Below, piece by piece: positions 56,808 through 63,820 of a DNA stretch of 64,000 bases. The position numbers were made by a program, and so were the translations under genes. The notes under the pieces were generated by a model. That model saw nothing but the letters and a program-made list of their open reading frames with translations. It was not told where the DNA came from and did no database searches. This DNA is from JACDAN01 sp963721345 (lineage in GTDB: Bacteria; Actinomycetota; Thermoleophilia; Gaiellales; Gaiellaceae): the NCBI GenBank assembly GCA_963721345.1, contig CAVRIT010000001.1:620001-684000 (forward strand), written 5' to 3'. Each line of letters starts with the position of its first letter. Position 1 is the stretch's first letter.

Positions 56808-57819
56808 TTCCAGGAATGATAGGCGCCGTCTTTGGGGCGACCCTTCGCGCCGCGAGGAGCGCAACGCCGCCGATCGCCAGCAACGCGGCGATGCCGAGAG
56901 CCCACGGCGCGCGCTCCGCCGGGCGGGCGGCCGGGGTCGCCACGCGCGGTCTGGCATGGCTCACAGGCGCGTCTGCGGTACGCACCGTCACCCGCCGCGC
57001 GCTGGAAGCTGATCTCGCGTGCGCAGGAGCCTTGGAGATGCTCGCGCGCGCGGACGAGCGTGGCGCGAGCGAGCGTTCAGCGGCGCCTCGAGCGGCGACT
57101 GGGGAAGCCACGGGCCGTCCGTTGGGACGCCGAGCGCCCGGCCCGGCAACCGGCACGCGCTGCCGGCTGGACGGTCGTGGCGCACGCCGCGACCGAGGCG
57201 TCGGAGCGGTGGGTCTCGCGACCGGGACGGACCGGGCGGCGACCGGAGCGCCGGCAACCGTCGAGACTGCGGGAGGGTCGGCCGGCGCGGCCGCCGGAGC
57301 AGGCGCAGCAACCGGGGGCGCAGGCGCGGTAACCGAGGGTGTCGCCTCAGCCGGTGGACGCTCCGGCAGCACCTGGAGCGGGTCGATGTAGCCCTTGGGA
57401 TCGTCGGCGTGCCTGATGCCGAGATGGACGTACGGCCCGTCGAGCTCGGCGTCGCCCGATGGACCGACCGTGCCGACAACCTCCCCCTCGGCGACCCCGT
57501 CGCCGGTTGCCACGGCGACCGCGCCGAGGTGGAGCAGCGTCACGGCGAAGCCGTCGGCCGTGCGGATCGTGACCGTCCGTCCGTGAATCGGCAGCCGCCC
57601 GGCGAACGACACGCGCCCGGCAGCCGGCGCGATCACCGGCCCGTCCGCGGCAACGCCGACGTCGATCCCGGAGTGACCGTGTTCGCGGTACTCCTCGCCG
57701 CCGAACTCGAAGCCGCGTAGGACCGGGCCGTCGACCGGCCAGGTCCACGCGCCCGCGGGCGCAGGCGCGGCAAGGCAAGCGGCCAACGCAAAGAGCGCCG
57801 TTGTCGTTCTGGTCAACAC
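56566..57819 (-). CDS. M23 peptidase domain protein with signal peptide and C-terminal helix
   Basis: GTG 57819 gives a signal peptide ('TALFALAACLAAPAPAGA'), then a LytM/M23 domain (about 25-155) with Zn ligands in 'HGHSGIDVGV' and 'YVHLGIRHADD', a long Pro/Ala/Arg linker, and a transmembrane helix (about 318-337, 'ALGIAALLAIGGVALLAA'). It is probably a cell-wall endopeptidase or amidase activator. As sequenced the frame runs 242 nt into metG, giving an implausible tail. A single-base change near 56850 would instead end it at TGA overlapping the metG ATG (ATGA). So the C-terminus is uncertain. It lies between metG and rsmI. Confidence 0.82.
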   Translation of the reverse strand: MLTRTTTALFALAACLAAPAPAGAWTWPVDGPVLRGFEFGGEEYREHGHSGIDVGVAADGPVIAPAAGRVSFAGRLPIHGRTVTIRTADGFAVTLLHLGAVAVATGDGVAEGEVVGTVGPSGDAELDGPYVHLGIRHADDPKGYIDPLQVLPERPPAEATPSVTAPAPPVAAPAPAAAPADPPAVSTVAGAPVAARSVPVARPTAPTPRSRRAPRPSSRQRVPVAGPGARRPNGRPVASPVAARGAAERSLAPRSSARASISKAPAHARSASSARRVTVRTADAPVSHARPRVATPAARPAERAPWALGIAALLAIGGVALLAARRVAPKTAPIIPGNDVLPDDADLLRELDPAHRARVHDHCRGHSRPESTAARRRHVLPHGHRRARVEGVPSRGSRGARPQGVRRPDRREVARAP

Positions 57820-57826
57820 GTCGGCG

Positions 57827-57855
57827 ACGCTAGCAGGACGGTCGGCTGTTGTCAA
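57827..57855 (-). promoter_or_regulatory. Promoter for the M23 peptidase gene
   Basis: On the minus strand a perfect TTGACA (57855-57850), a 17-nt spacer and TAGCGT (57832-57827) lie 7 nt before GTG 57819. This is the best -35/-10 pair in the window and places the transcript start at or beside the GTG. TTG 57855 lies inside the -35, so it is not the start codon. Confidence 0.65.
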
Positions 57856-57861
57856 AAACGG

Positions 57862-58668
57862 CTACAGCGAGCCGCGGTACAGCCGGTTGCGGGAGATCCC
57901 GGTCAACCGTGAGACGACGTCGGCTGCTGGTCGACGCGCGGCGCCTGCGGCGACGAGCTCACCGAGCGCGTCCACCGCGTCCTGTTCCTCTCCCGAAGGC
58001 GACGGCTCGGCCGGCCCGACAACAAGGGTGATCTCGCCCTTGGACGGGCCGGAGAACCGCTCGGCAAGCTCTTTCGCGGAGCCGCGCACGATCTCCTCGA
58101 ATCGCTTCGTGAGCTCGCGGCACACCGCCGCCGGCCGATCGGGCAGCGCCTCGGCAAGGCTCGCGAGCGACGCCGCGAGCCGCTGGGGCGATTCGAGAGC
58201 CACTGCCGCGTGAGGCCAGCCTGCGAGCTCCTCCCACAGCGCCTGCCGCTCGCCCGCTCGACGGGGCAGATAGCCAAGAAACTGAAACCGATCTGTGCCA
58301 AAACCGCTCGCGACGAGAGCCGTCGTCACCGCACTCGGCCCCGGGAGGACCGTGACCGGAACCCCCGCGTCGAGCGCCGCAGAGACCAGCCGCGTCCCCG
58401 GATCGCTCACCCCGGGCAGGCCCGCGTCGCTGACCAGGGCGACTCGCCGCCCCTCATGGAGCTGAGGCATGATCTCTGCCGTCCGCTGGGCCTCGTTGTG
58501 CTCGTGGTAGCTGAGCAGCCGAGTCTCGATCCCATGCCGCTCGAGCAGCCGCTTCGTGTGCCGCGTGTCCTCGCACAGCACGAAGTCCGCCTCGGCCAGC
58601 TCGCGGAGGACGCGGAGCGTCACGTCCTCGAGGTTCCCGATCGGTGTCGCGCAGACCGCGAGGGGCAC
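57862..58668 (-). CDS. rsmI: 16S rRNA (cytidine-1402-2'-O)-methyltransferase
   Basis: A 268-residue tetrapyrrole-methylase-fold enzyme acting on the decoding centre of 16S rRNA. Motifs: 'LAVCATPIGNLEDVTLR', 'VLCEDTRHTKRLLERHGI', 'VALVSDAGLPGVSDPG', 'VTVLPGPSAVTTALVASG' and 'FLGYLPRRAGER'. The start GTG 58668 shares a base with the ROK kinase stop (TAGTG). The RsmI C-terminal helix-turn-helix is present ('DVVSRLTGISRNRLYR'). Confidence 0.95.
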   Translation of the reverse strand: MPLAVCATPIGNLEDVTLRVLRELAEADFVLCEDTRHTKRLLERHGIETRLLSYHEHNEAQRTAEIMPQLHEGRRVALVSDAGLPGVSDPGTRLVSAALDAGVPVTVLPGPSAVTTALVASGFGTDRFQFLGYLPRRAGERQALWEELAGWPHAAVALESPQRLAASLASLAEALPDRPAAVCRELTKRFEEIVRGSAKELAERFSGPSKGEITLVVGPAEPSPSGEEQDAVDALGELVAAGAARRPAADVVSRLTGISRNRLYRGSL

Positions 58669-59582
58669 TACGTCACACCGTCGAACGCGTCGAAGGCGAC
58701 CAGCGCGGCGCCGACCATGCCCGCCTCGGGCCCGAACTCCGCCTGAACTACCTCGACGATGTCGCGGCCCGGCGCGAGCGCCTCGACGGCGATCGTCTCG
58801 CGGGCCGGGCCGATGATGAAGTCCCATGCGCTCGCGAAGCCGCCGCCGATGATCACGAGCTCGGGGTTGAAGACGTTCACGAAGGACGCGATCCCGGCGC
58901 CGAGCCGCCGCCCGATCTCCGCGAGGTCTTCCTGCGCCCCCTTGTCGCCGCTCTCCGCGGCGTCGACGAGCCGGCGCGCATCGGCGCCGTCCCCCAAACG
59001 CCGGGCCGCAGCCGCATCGGCCGCCGGTCCCGCTGCGAGCGCTTCGAGATGCCCGTGCCCCGTGCAGGCGCCCCCGCAGGGGGCGCCGCCGTAGTCGAGG
59101 ACGATGTGCCCGAGTTCGGCGGCGGCGCCGACCGCGCCGCGGTAGGGGCGTCCGTCGAGGATCAGCCCGCCGCCGATTCCCGTCCCCAGCGTCAGCGCGA
59201 CGATGTGGGACGCCCCACGGCCCGCGCCGAGCTTCCACTCCGCGATCGCCGCGACGTTGGCGTCGTTGTCGAGCGCCACCGGCAAGCCGAGCCGCTCCGC
59301 CATGCGCGAGCGGAAATCGATGCCCGCCAGCGGGACATGCACTGAAGAGACAGCACGGCCCGACCGCTGGTCGATCGTCGACGGCAGGCCGAAGCCGACC
59401 GCGACCACGTCGTCGCCTCGAAGCCCGTCGACGATCTCGTCGAGCTCCGCGAGCAGCGCTTCCTCCGACAAGGTCGACGTTGGGCGCTGCTCGCGCCGCA
59501 CGACCTCCCCGTCCCGGCCGACGACCCCGGCGAGGATCTTCGTGCCGCCGAGGTCTACTCCGATCGCGCGCTGTCCGCTCAC
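58668..59582 (-). CDS. ROK-family sugar kinase (glucokinase-like)
   Basis: A 304-residue kinase. Motifs: ATP loop 'GVDLGGTKILAGVV', 'VGFGLPSTIDQRSG', the catalytic Asp in 'VALDNDANVAAIAEW', 'LTLGTGIGGGLIL' and 'ELGHIVLDYGGAPC'. The ROK zinc site usually reads CxCGxxGCxE; here it is 'PCGGACTGHGHLEA', with His in place of the last Cys. It is most likely a glucokinase feeding glycolysis, but other hexoses are possible. The start GTG 59582 is back to back with the LCP gene. Confidence 0.9.
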   Translation of the reverse strand: MSGQRAIGVDLGGTKILAGVVGRDGEVVRREQRPTSTLSEEALLAELDEIVDGLRGDDVVAVGFGLPSTIDQRSGRAVSSVHVPLAGIDFRSRMAERLGLPVALDNDANVAAIAEWKLGAGRGASHIVALTLGTGIGGGLILDGRPYRGAVGAAAELGHIVLDYGGAPCGGACTGHGHLEALAAGPAADAAAARRLGDGADARRLVDAAESGDKGAQEDLAEIGRRLGAGIASFVNVFNPELVIIGGGFASAWDFIIGPARETIAVEALAPGRDIVEVVQAEFGPEAGMVGAALVAFDAFDGVT

Positions 59583-59592
59583 GAGCGGCGGC

Positions 59593-59599
59593 TACGATA
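59593..59599. promoter_or_regulatory. Overlapping divergent -10 elements (TACGAT plus, TATCGT minus)
   Basis: TACGATA reads TACGAT on the plus strand (59593-59598, 10 nt before ATG 59609) and TATCGT on the minus strand (59599-59594, 11 nt before GTG 59582). One symmetric hexamer appears to drive the LCP gene and the ROK kinase in opposite directions. Confidence 0.5.
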
Positions 59600-59608
59600 A
59601 CCCGCCGG

Positions 59609-60763
59609 ATGGCCCGGCCAGACAAGCCGTACCGTGTGTACAAGGGAGGCCGGGCGACCGGCGGCGTCCCGACCCTCACCAGACGACCGAAGCCGGAGGC
59701 GAAGCCGCGCCCGCAGGACAGCCGGCCGCCGGAGCGCTATCGCGGCCCCGGGCCCGCCCGCCGCGAGCGCCGTTTCGGCGTCGGGAAGATCGTCTTCCTG
59801 CTCGTTCTGCTGAGCCTCCTCCTGCTGATCGGGTGGACGGTCGCGGGGTACCTTGCGGTTCGCAGCGGCGTCCAGGAAGCGAACGACCGCCTGTCCCCCG
59901 CGGCCAAAGGCCAGCTGGTGCCCCAGGACGGCCTGATGCTCTCGAACCCGAGCATGATCCTCGTGGTCGGAAGTGACCACTCGACCCACCCGACGCGCCG
60001 CGGGAACCGGCTGGCGGACTCGATCATGCTCATCCGAACAGAGCCGGAGCACCAAACGATCTCGTACCTCTCGATCCCGCGGGACCTGGAGGTCGACATA
60101 CCCGGTGTCGGCCACGAGAGGATCAACTCCGCGCTTCCCGAGGGCGGCTTGCAGCTGATGATCCGGACCGTCCGCGAAGCGTTCGGCTTCGATCTGAATC
60201 ACGTGATCCTGCTCGACATGACGTCGTTCAAGCAGGTGGTCGACGCAGTTGGCGGCATCGAGGTCGACGTTCGGTCGCCGGCGGTGACGAAGCACGAATG
60301 CCCCTACCGCAGCGCCGCGAAATGCGAACGGTGGGGCGGCTGGCGTTTCGGCCGCGGCCGCCAGCAGATGGACGGCAAGCGCGCCCGGATCTACGCGCGC
60401 ATCCGTACGAACGAGCTCAATCCCAGCGAGGGCGACCTGAACCGGACCGGCCGACAGCAACAGGTCTTGCAGGCAACGCTCGGAAAGATGGTCAGCGTGG
60501 GCACCTTTCTGCGGCTTCCGTTCACGGGCGACGAGCTCGTGAGCCCGCTCACCACCGACCTCTCGACACCACAGGTCTTCCAACTGGGATGGCTCCGCTT
60601 CCGCGCCTCGAACAAGAACTCGATCTACTGCCGGCTCGGGTTCACCGGGGACGGCGACGACAACGCGGAGACGTTGCTCATGTTCATGGGGCGCTCGGCA
60701 CTGCAGAAGCCCAGCCCCGTCACAGGGGGCGCAGGCTGCGTGAAGGGGACGCCGCTGTCCTAG
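59609..60763 (+). CDS. LytR-CpsA-Psr (LCP) family cell-wall ligase
   Basis: A 384-residue protein that attaches polyprenyl-linked glycopolymers to peptidoglycan. It has a basic, Pro-rich cytoplasmic N-terminus, one anchor helix (about 56-80, 'GKIVFLLVLLSLLLLIGW'), then the LCP domain: 'ILVVGSDHSTHPTRRGNR' with 'LADSIMLIRTEPE', 'YLSIPRDLEVDIPG', 'GHERINSALPEGG' and 'VVDAVGGIEVDV'. The Arg and Asp residues that bind pyrophosphate and Mg2+ are present. Four Cys (two near 232-241, two near the C-terminus) could form disulfides outside the membrane. Confidence 0.92.
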   Translation: MARPDKPYRVYKGGRATGGVPTLTRRPKPEAKPRPQDSRPPERYRGPGPARRERRFGVGKIVFLLVLLSLLLLIGWTVAGYLAVRSGVQEANDRLSPAAKGQLVPQDGLMLSNPSMILVVGSDHSTHPTRRGNRLADSIMLIRTEPEHQTISYLSIPRDLEVDIPGVGHERINSALPEGGLQLMIRTVREAFGFDLNHVILLDMTSFKQVVDAVGGIEVDVRSPAVTKHECPYRSAAKCERWGGWRFGRGRQQMDGKRARIYARIRTNELNPSEGDLNRTGRQQQVLQATLGKMVSVGTFLRLPFTGDELVSPLTTDLSTPQVFQLGWLRFRASNKNSIYCRLGFTGDGDDNAETLLMFMGRSALQKPSPVTGGAGCVKGTPLS

Positions 60764-60767
60764 TGCC

Positions 60768-61049
60768 TTAGGACGCCTCGGCGGCCGGAGCTTTTTTCTC
60801 GGGCTCCTTCTTCGTGTCGCTGCCGCCGTCCGTCTTCTCCGGCTTCTCGCCGTCGCGCCCCGACTTCCGTCCCCGGCCGTAGTCCGTCGAGTAGAAGCCC
60901 GAGCCCTTGAAATGGACGGCGACCGGGTGAAGGACCCGCGCAAGCGGCCCCTCGCCGCAGACGGTGCACGCCTCAGGCGACGGCTCGTGGATGCCGTGGA
61001 ACACCTCGAAGAGGTGCCCGTTCGGGCATTTGTACTCGTAGAGGGGCAT
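60768..61049 (-). CDS. FmdB-family zinc ribbon protein
   Basis: A 93-residue protein. The N-terminal zinc ribbon has 'PLYEYKCPNGHLFEVFH' and 'ACTVCGEGP' (the first pair is C-x-x-x-H rather than C-x-x-C), followed by 'HFKGSGFYSTDYGR', the characteristic FmdB block, and a Lys/Glu-rich disordered tail. The role is unclear; the family is linked to regulation in some bacteria. The start ATG 61049 follows TATCCT by 7 nt. Tail to tail with the LCP gene, 4 nt apart. Confidence 0.88.
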   Translation of the reverse strand: MPLYEYKCPNGHLFEVFHGIHEPSPEACTVCGEGPLARVLHPVAVHFKGSGFYSTDYGRGRKSGRDGEKPEKTDGGSDTKKEPEKKAPAAEAS

Positions 61050-61056
61050 TGATCAG

Positions 61057-61062
61057 AGGATA
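61057..61062 (-). promoter_or_regulatory. -10 element TATCCT for the FmdB-like gene
   Basis: TATCCT on the minus strand ends 7 nt before ATG 61049, identical to the hexamer upstream of the VOC gene. Confidence 0.5.
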
Positions 61063-61071
61063 GTGGGGCCC

Positions 61072-61260
61072 TCAGACACGGCGTTCGCGCTCCTCCCGGG
61101 CCTCCTGGTAGCACGGCGGCCCCTCGAACGCCGCGAGGCCCGCCGGGGCGCGGCGCCGCCTTCGGCGTCGTCGCCGGGCAACGGAGATCGCGGCTGACGC
61201 GCCGACAAGTCCTCCGAGGAGGAATGACCGCAGCCTCCGCGCTCGTGCTTCGCCGTCCAT
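61072..61260 (-). CDS. Small protein with short hydrophobic segment and Arg9 run
   Basis: A 62-residue protein: 'MDGEARARRLRSFLLGG', a short hydrophobic stretch 'FLLGGLVGASAAISVA', nine consecutive Arg, then 'APAGLAAFEGPPCYQEA' and a charged end. The pattern suggests a small membrane-associated protein. No family recognised. The ATG is 6 nt after a TAAGAT hexamer, which supports it being a gene. It lies back to back with the kinase gene at 61276. Confidence 0.55.
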   Translation of the reverse strand: MDGEARARRLRSFLLGGLVGASAAISVARRRRRRRRRAPAGLAAFEGPPCYQEAREERERRV

Positions 61261-61266
61261 GAAAGC

Positions 61267-61272
61267 ATCTTA
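61267..61272 (-). promoter_or_regulatory. -10 element TAAGAT for the small Arg-rich protein gene
   Basis: TAAGAT on the minus strand ends 6 nt before ATG 61260. The gap to the divergent kinase start (61276) is only 15 nt, so the kinase promoter must overlap this gene. Confidence 0.45.
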
Positions 61273-61275
61273 CGA

Positions 61276-62079
61276 ATGGTCGTCTGCACGCTTGGTGATC
61301 TCCTTCTCGACGTCGTCGTGAAGCTCGCGCGGCCGCTCGCCGACGGCGACGACACGCAGGCCGAGACACGGGCCGGGGGCGGCGGGCAAGCGGCGAACGT
61401 CGCCGCGTGGTCGGCGGCGCTCGGTGCTCGCGCGCGCTTCGTCGGGAAGCGCGGAGCGGATGCGGCGGGCGAGGTGGCCCATGCGGATCTGCTGCGGCGC
61501 GCAGTGGACGTCCTCGGACCGCCGCCCACCGGCCGGAACGGCGTCGTCGTCTCGCTGGTCGACCTCGACGGCAGCCGGACGATGGTCTCGGATCGCGGCG
61601 TTGCGCCGGACCTGGCGCCCGACGAGCTCGAGCCCGAATGGTTCGAAGGCCCCGACTGGCTGCACCTTTCCGGCTACTCGCTGATGCGTGAGCCGATCGG
61701 CTCCGCCGCGGAGCGCGCCGCCGAGCTGGCACGCGAAGCGGGTGCCCGGGTCAGCGTCGACCTCTCGTCCGTGAACGTGATCCGCGAGTTCGGCCGGGAT
61801 CGTCTCGCGGATCGCTTCGTGCGGATCCGGCCGGACGTCGTCTTCGGCAACGAGGCAGAGCACGCGGAGCTCTCGGTGCCGAGCGAGAACCGGGTCGTCA
61901 AGCGCGGCGAGCGCGGCGCAAGCTTCGACGGGCTGGAGCTGCCGCCGGTTCCGGGTGAGGTCGTCGACACCACGGGCGCGGGCGACGCGCTCGCCGCTGG
62001 GTACCTCGTCGGCGGGCCGAAGCTGGCGATGGAGGCAGCCGCGCGCTGCATCTCCGCGCTCGGGACGATGCCCGCGTGA
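61276..62079 (+). CDS. psuK: PfkB-family carbohydrate kinase, probable pseudouridine kinase
   Basis: A 267-residue ribokinase-fold kinase. It has 'CTLGDLLLDVVVKL', the 'AGGGGQAANVAAWSAALG' substrate block, 'RFVGKRGADAAG' and the PfkB signature 2 'VVDTTGAGDALAAGYL' with the catalytic Asp. It lacks part of the region before the anion hole found in longer members ('VKRGERGASFDG'), but is otherwise complete. Its stop overlaps psuG as GTGA, and kinase-glycosidase pairing is typical of pseudouridine degradation, so PsuK is preferred over ribokinase. The specificity is inferred from context. Confidence 0.82.
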   Translation: MVVCTLGDLLLDVVVKLARPLADGDDTQAETRAGGGGQAANVAAWSAALGARARFVGKRGADAAGEVAHADLLRRAVDVLGPPPTGRNGVVVSLVDLDGSRTMVSDRGVAPDLAPDELEPEWFEGPDWLHLSGYSLMREPIGSAAERAAELAREAGARVSVDLSSVNVIREFGRDRLADRFVRIRPDVVFGNEAEHAELSVPSENRVVKRGERGASFDGLELPPVPGEVVDTTGAGDALAAGYLVGGPKLAMEAAARCISALGTMPA

Positions 62080-62930
62080 TCCGGATCGCCGAGGAGGTCC
62101 GGGAAGCGACGGCGGTCGTCGCGCTCGAGACCACGATCGTCGCGCACGGCTTCCCGCCCGGTGAGGGCGTCGCCGTCGGAGCGGAGTGCGAGCGGCGCGT
62201 GCGAGCGGCCGGGGCCGTTCCGGCCACGATCGGCGTCCTCGACGGCGAGATCCGCGTCGGCCTGACCGCGGACGAGCTCGAGCGGTTCGACAAGAGCGCG
62301 CGAAAGGTCGGTCCACGCGAGCTCGCGGCGTGCGTCGTCTCACGGGAGACGGGTGCGACGACAGCGGGCGGGACGCTCGCGGTCTGCCGCCGGGCCGGGA
62401 TCAGGTTCATGGGGACCGGCGGGATCGGCGGCGTGCACCGCGGAGCGCGCTTCGACGTCTCCGCCGACCTCCTCCAGCTTGCGACGACGCAGGCCGTCGT
62501 CGTCTCGTCCGGCGTCAAGTCGCTCCTCGACGTGGAGGCGACCGCCGAGCTGCTCGAGTCCCTCGGCGTCCCCGTCCTCGGGTTCGGGACGGACACCATG
62601 CCGCGCTTCTACGACGCGGCCGGCGGGCCGCCGGTGTCCGGCCGGGTCGAGTCCCCTGAGGAGGCGGCGGCCTTTGCGAGCACCCACTGGGAGCTCGGCG
62701 GCAGCGGCGTGCTCGTCGCCAACCCCCCGCCCCGGAGCATCGACGTCGAGGAGCTGATCGACTCGGCGCTCACCGAAGCCGTGGAGCTCGGGAGGACGGG
62801 TCAGGCGCTGACGCCGTTCGTCCTGGCTCGACTGCACGAGCGAAGCGGCGGCCGGACGCTCGAGCTGAACCGGGAGCTCGCCGTCGCGAATGCCGGCCTG
62901 GCGGCAGAGATTGCGGTGGCTGCCGCATGA
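62076..62930 (+). CDS. psuG: Pseudouridine-5'-phosphate glycosidase
   Basis: A 284-residue enzyme that cleaves pseudouridine 5'-phosphate to uracil and ribose 5-phosphate. Motifs: 'VVALETTIVAHGFPPGEG', 'GAVPATIGVLDGEIRVGL', 'ARKVGPRELAACV', 'TGGIGGVHRGARFDVSADL' and the catalytic-Lys block 'VVSSGVKSLLDVEAT', plus 'GFGTDTMPRFY'. The GTG start is coupled to the upstream kinase and the stop overlaps the peptidase ATG as ATGA. Together the first two genes recycle pseudouridine from RNA. Confidence 0.95.
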   Translation: MIRIAEEVREATAVVALETTIVAHGFPPGEGVAVGAECERRVRAAGAVPATIGVLDGEIRVGLTADELERFDKSARKVGPRELAACVVSRETGATTAGGTLAVCRRAGIRFMGTGGIGGVHRGARFDVSADLLQLATTQAVVVSSGVKSLLDVEATAELLESLGVPVLGFGTDTMPRFYDAAGGPPVSGRVESPEEAAAFASTHWELGGSGVLVANPPPRSIDVEELIDSALTEAVELGRTGQALTPFVLARLHERSGGRTLELNRELAVANAGLAAEIAVAAA

Positions 62931-63820
62931 GCCGGGACCTCGAGTTCGACTTCCCCGGCCTTCGCGTCGGCGTCGCGGAAGACGAAGACGGGCCCACCGG
63001 CTGCACCGTCTTCCACCTCCCGCCCGGCGGAGCAGCCTGCGCGCAGGACATCCGCGGCGGCTCGCCCGGGACGCTCGGCGCGAGCTACGAGTGGGCCCAC
63101 GCCGTGTGCTTCGCGGGCGGCTCGCTCTACGGGCTCGAGGCGGCGTGCGGCGTCGCGGCGGAGCTGATGGCGATGCGCGGCCACACCGTCGGCTGGACGG
63201 ACATCGAGCTCGTCCTCGGCGCGATCGTCTACGACTTCGGCCGCCGGGAAAACGCGGTCTATCCCGACGCGGCGCTCGGACGAGAAGCGCTCCGGGCCTC
63301 GCGCGAGGGTGTCTTCCCGCTCGGCCGGCGCGGCGCCGGGAGGTCGGTCACCGTCGGGAAGACGTTCGGGCTCGAGCAGGGCGAGTTCGCCGGCCAGGGC
63401 GGCGCCTTCCGCCAGATCGGCCCGACGAAGATCGCCGTCTTCACCGTGGTGAACGCGTTCGGCGCGATCGTCGACCGGGACGGGAACGTCGTCCGCGGCC
63501 ACTACGACGCGGAGCGCGACCTGCGGGCCCCGCTCGTCGAGGCGCTCGAGGCGCAGCTCCCTCGCGCCGCCCCGGGCAACACGACCCTCACGCTGGTCGT
63601 GACGAACCACCGGCTGACGCGCCGCGAGCTACGGCAGCTCGGCGTCCAGGTGCATGCCTCGATGGGCCGAGCGATCCAGCCGTTCCACGCGCTCGTCGAC
63701 GGCGACGTGCTCTACACGGTCTCGACGAACGAGGTCGAGAGCTCCGAGCTCACGAGCATGAGCCTCGGGGTTCTCGCCTCAGAGCTCGCCTGGGACGCGG
63801 TGCTCAGCTCCGTCGGCTAG
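62927..63820 (+). CDS. P1 family peptidase (DmpA/S58 type)
   Basis: A 297-residue Ntn-hydrolase-like aminopeptidase that activates itself by internal cleavage. It has 'GCTVFHLPPGGAACAQDIRGG', 'GGSLYGLEAACGVAAEL', 'VPTVG-like' hydrophobic core strands, and the nucleophile block 'APGNTTLTLVVTNHRL', in which Asn-Thr is the expected cleavage point and Thr the nucleophile. 'MGRAIQPFHALVDGDVL' is the usual late block. It could process D- or beta-amino-acyl peptides. Translational coupling to psuG is notable because peptidase and nucleoside catabolism have no obvious link. Confidence 0.9.
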   Translation: MSRDLEFDFPGLRVGVAEDEDGPTGCTVFHLPPGGAACAQDIRGGSPGTLGASYEWAHAVCFAGGSLYGLEAACGVAAELMAMRGHTVGWTDIELVLGAIVYDFGRRENAVYPDAALGREALRASREGVFPLGRRGAGRSVTVGKTFGLEQGEFAGQGGAFRQIGPTKIAVFTVVNAFGAIVDRDGNVVRGHYDAERDLRAPLVEALEAQLPRAAPGNTTLTLVVTNHRLTRRELRQLGVQVHASMGRAIQPFHALVDGDVLYTVSTNEVESSELTSMSLGVLASELAWDAVLSSVG

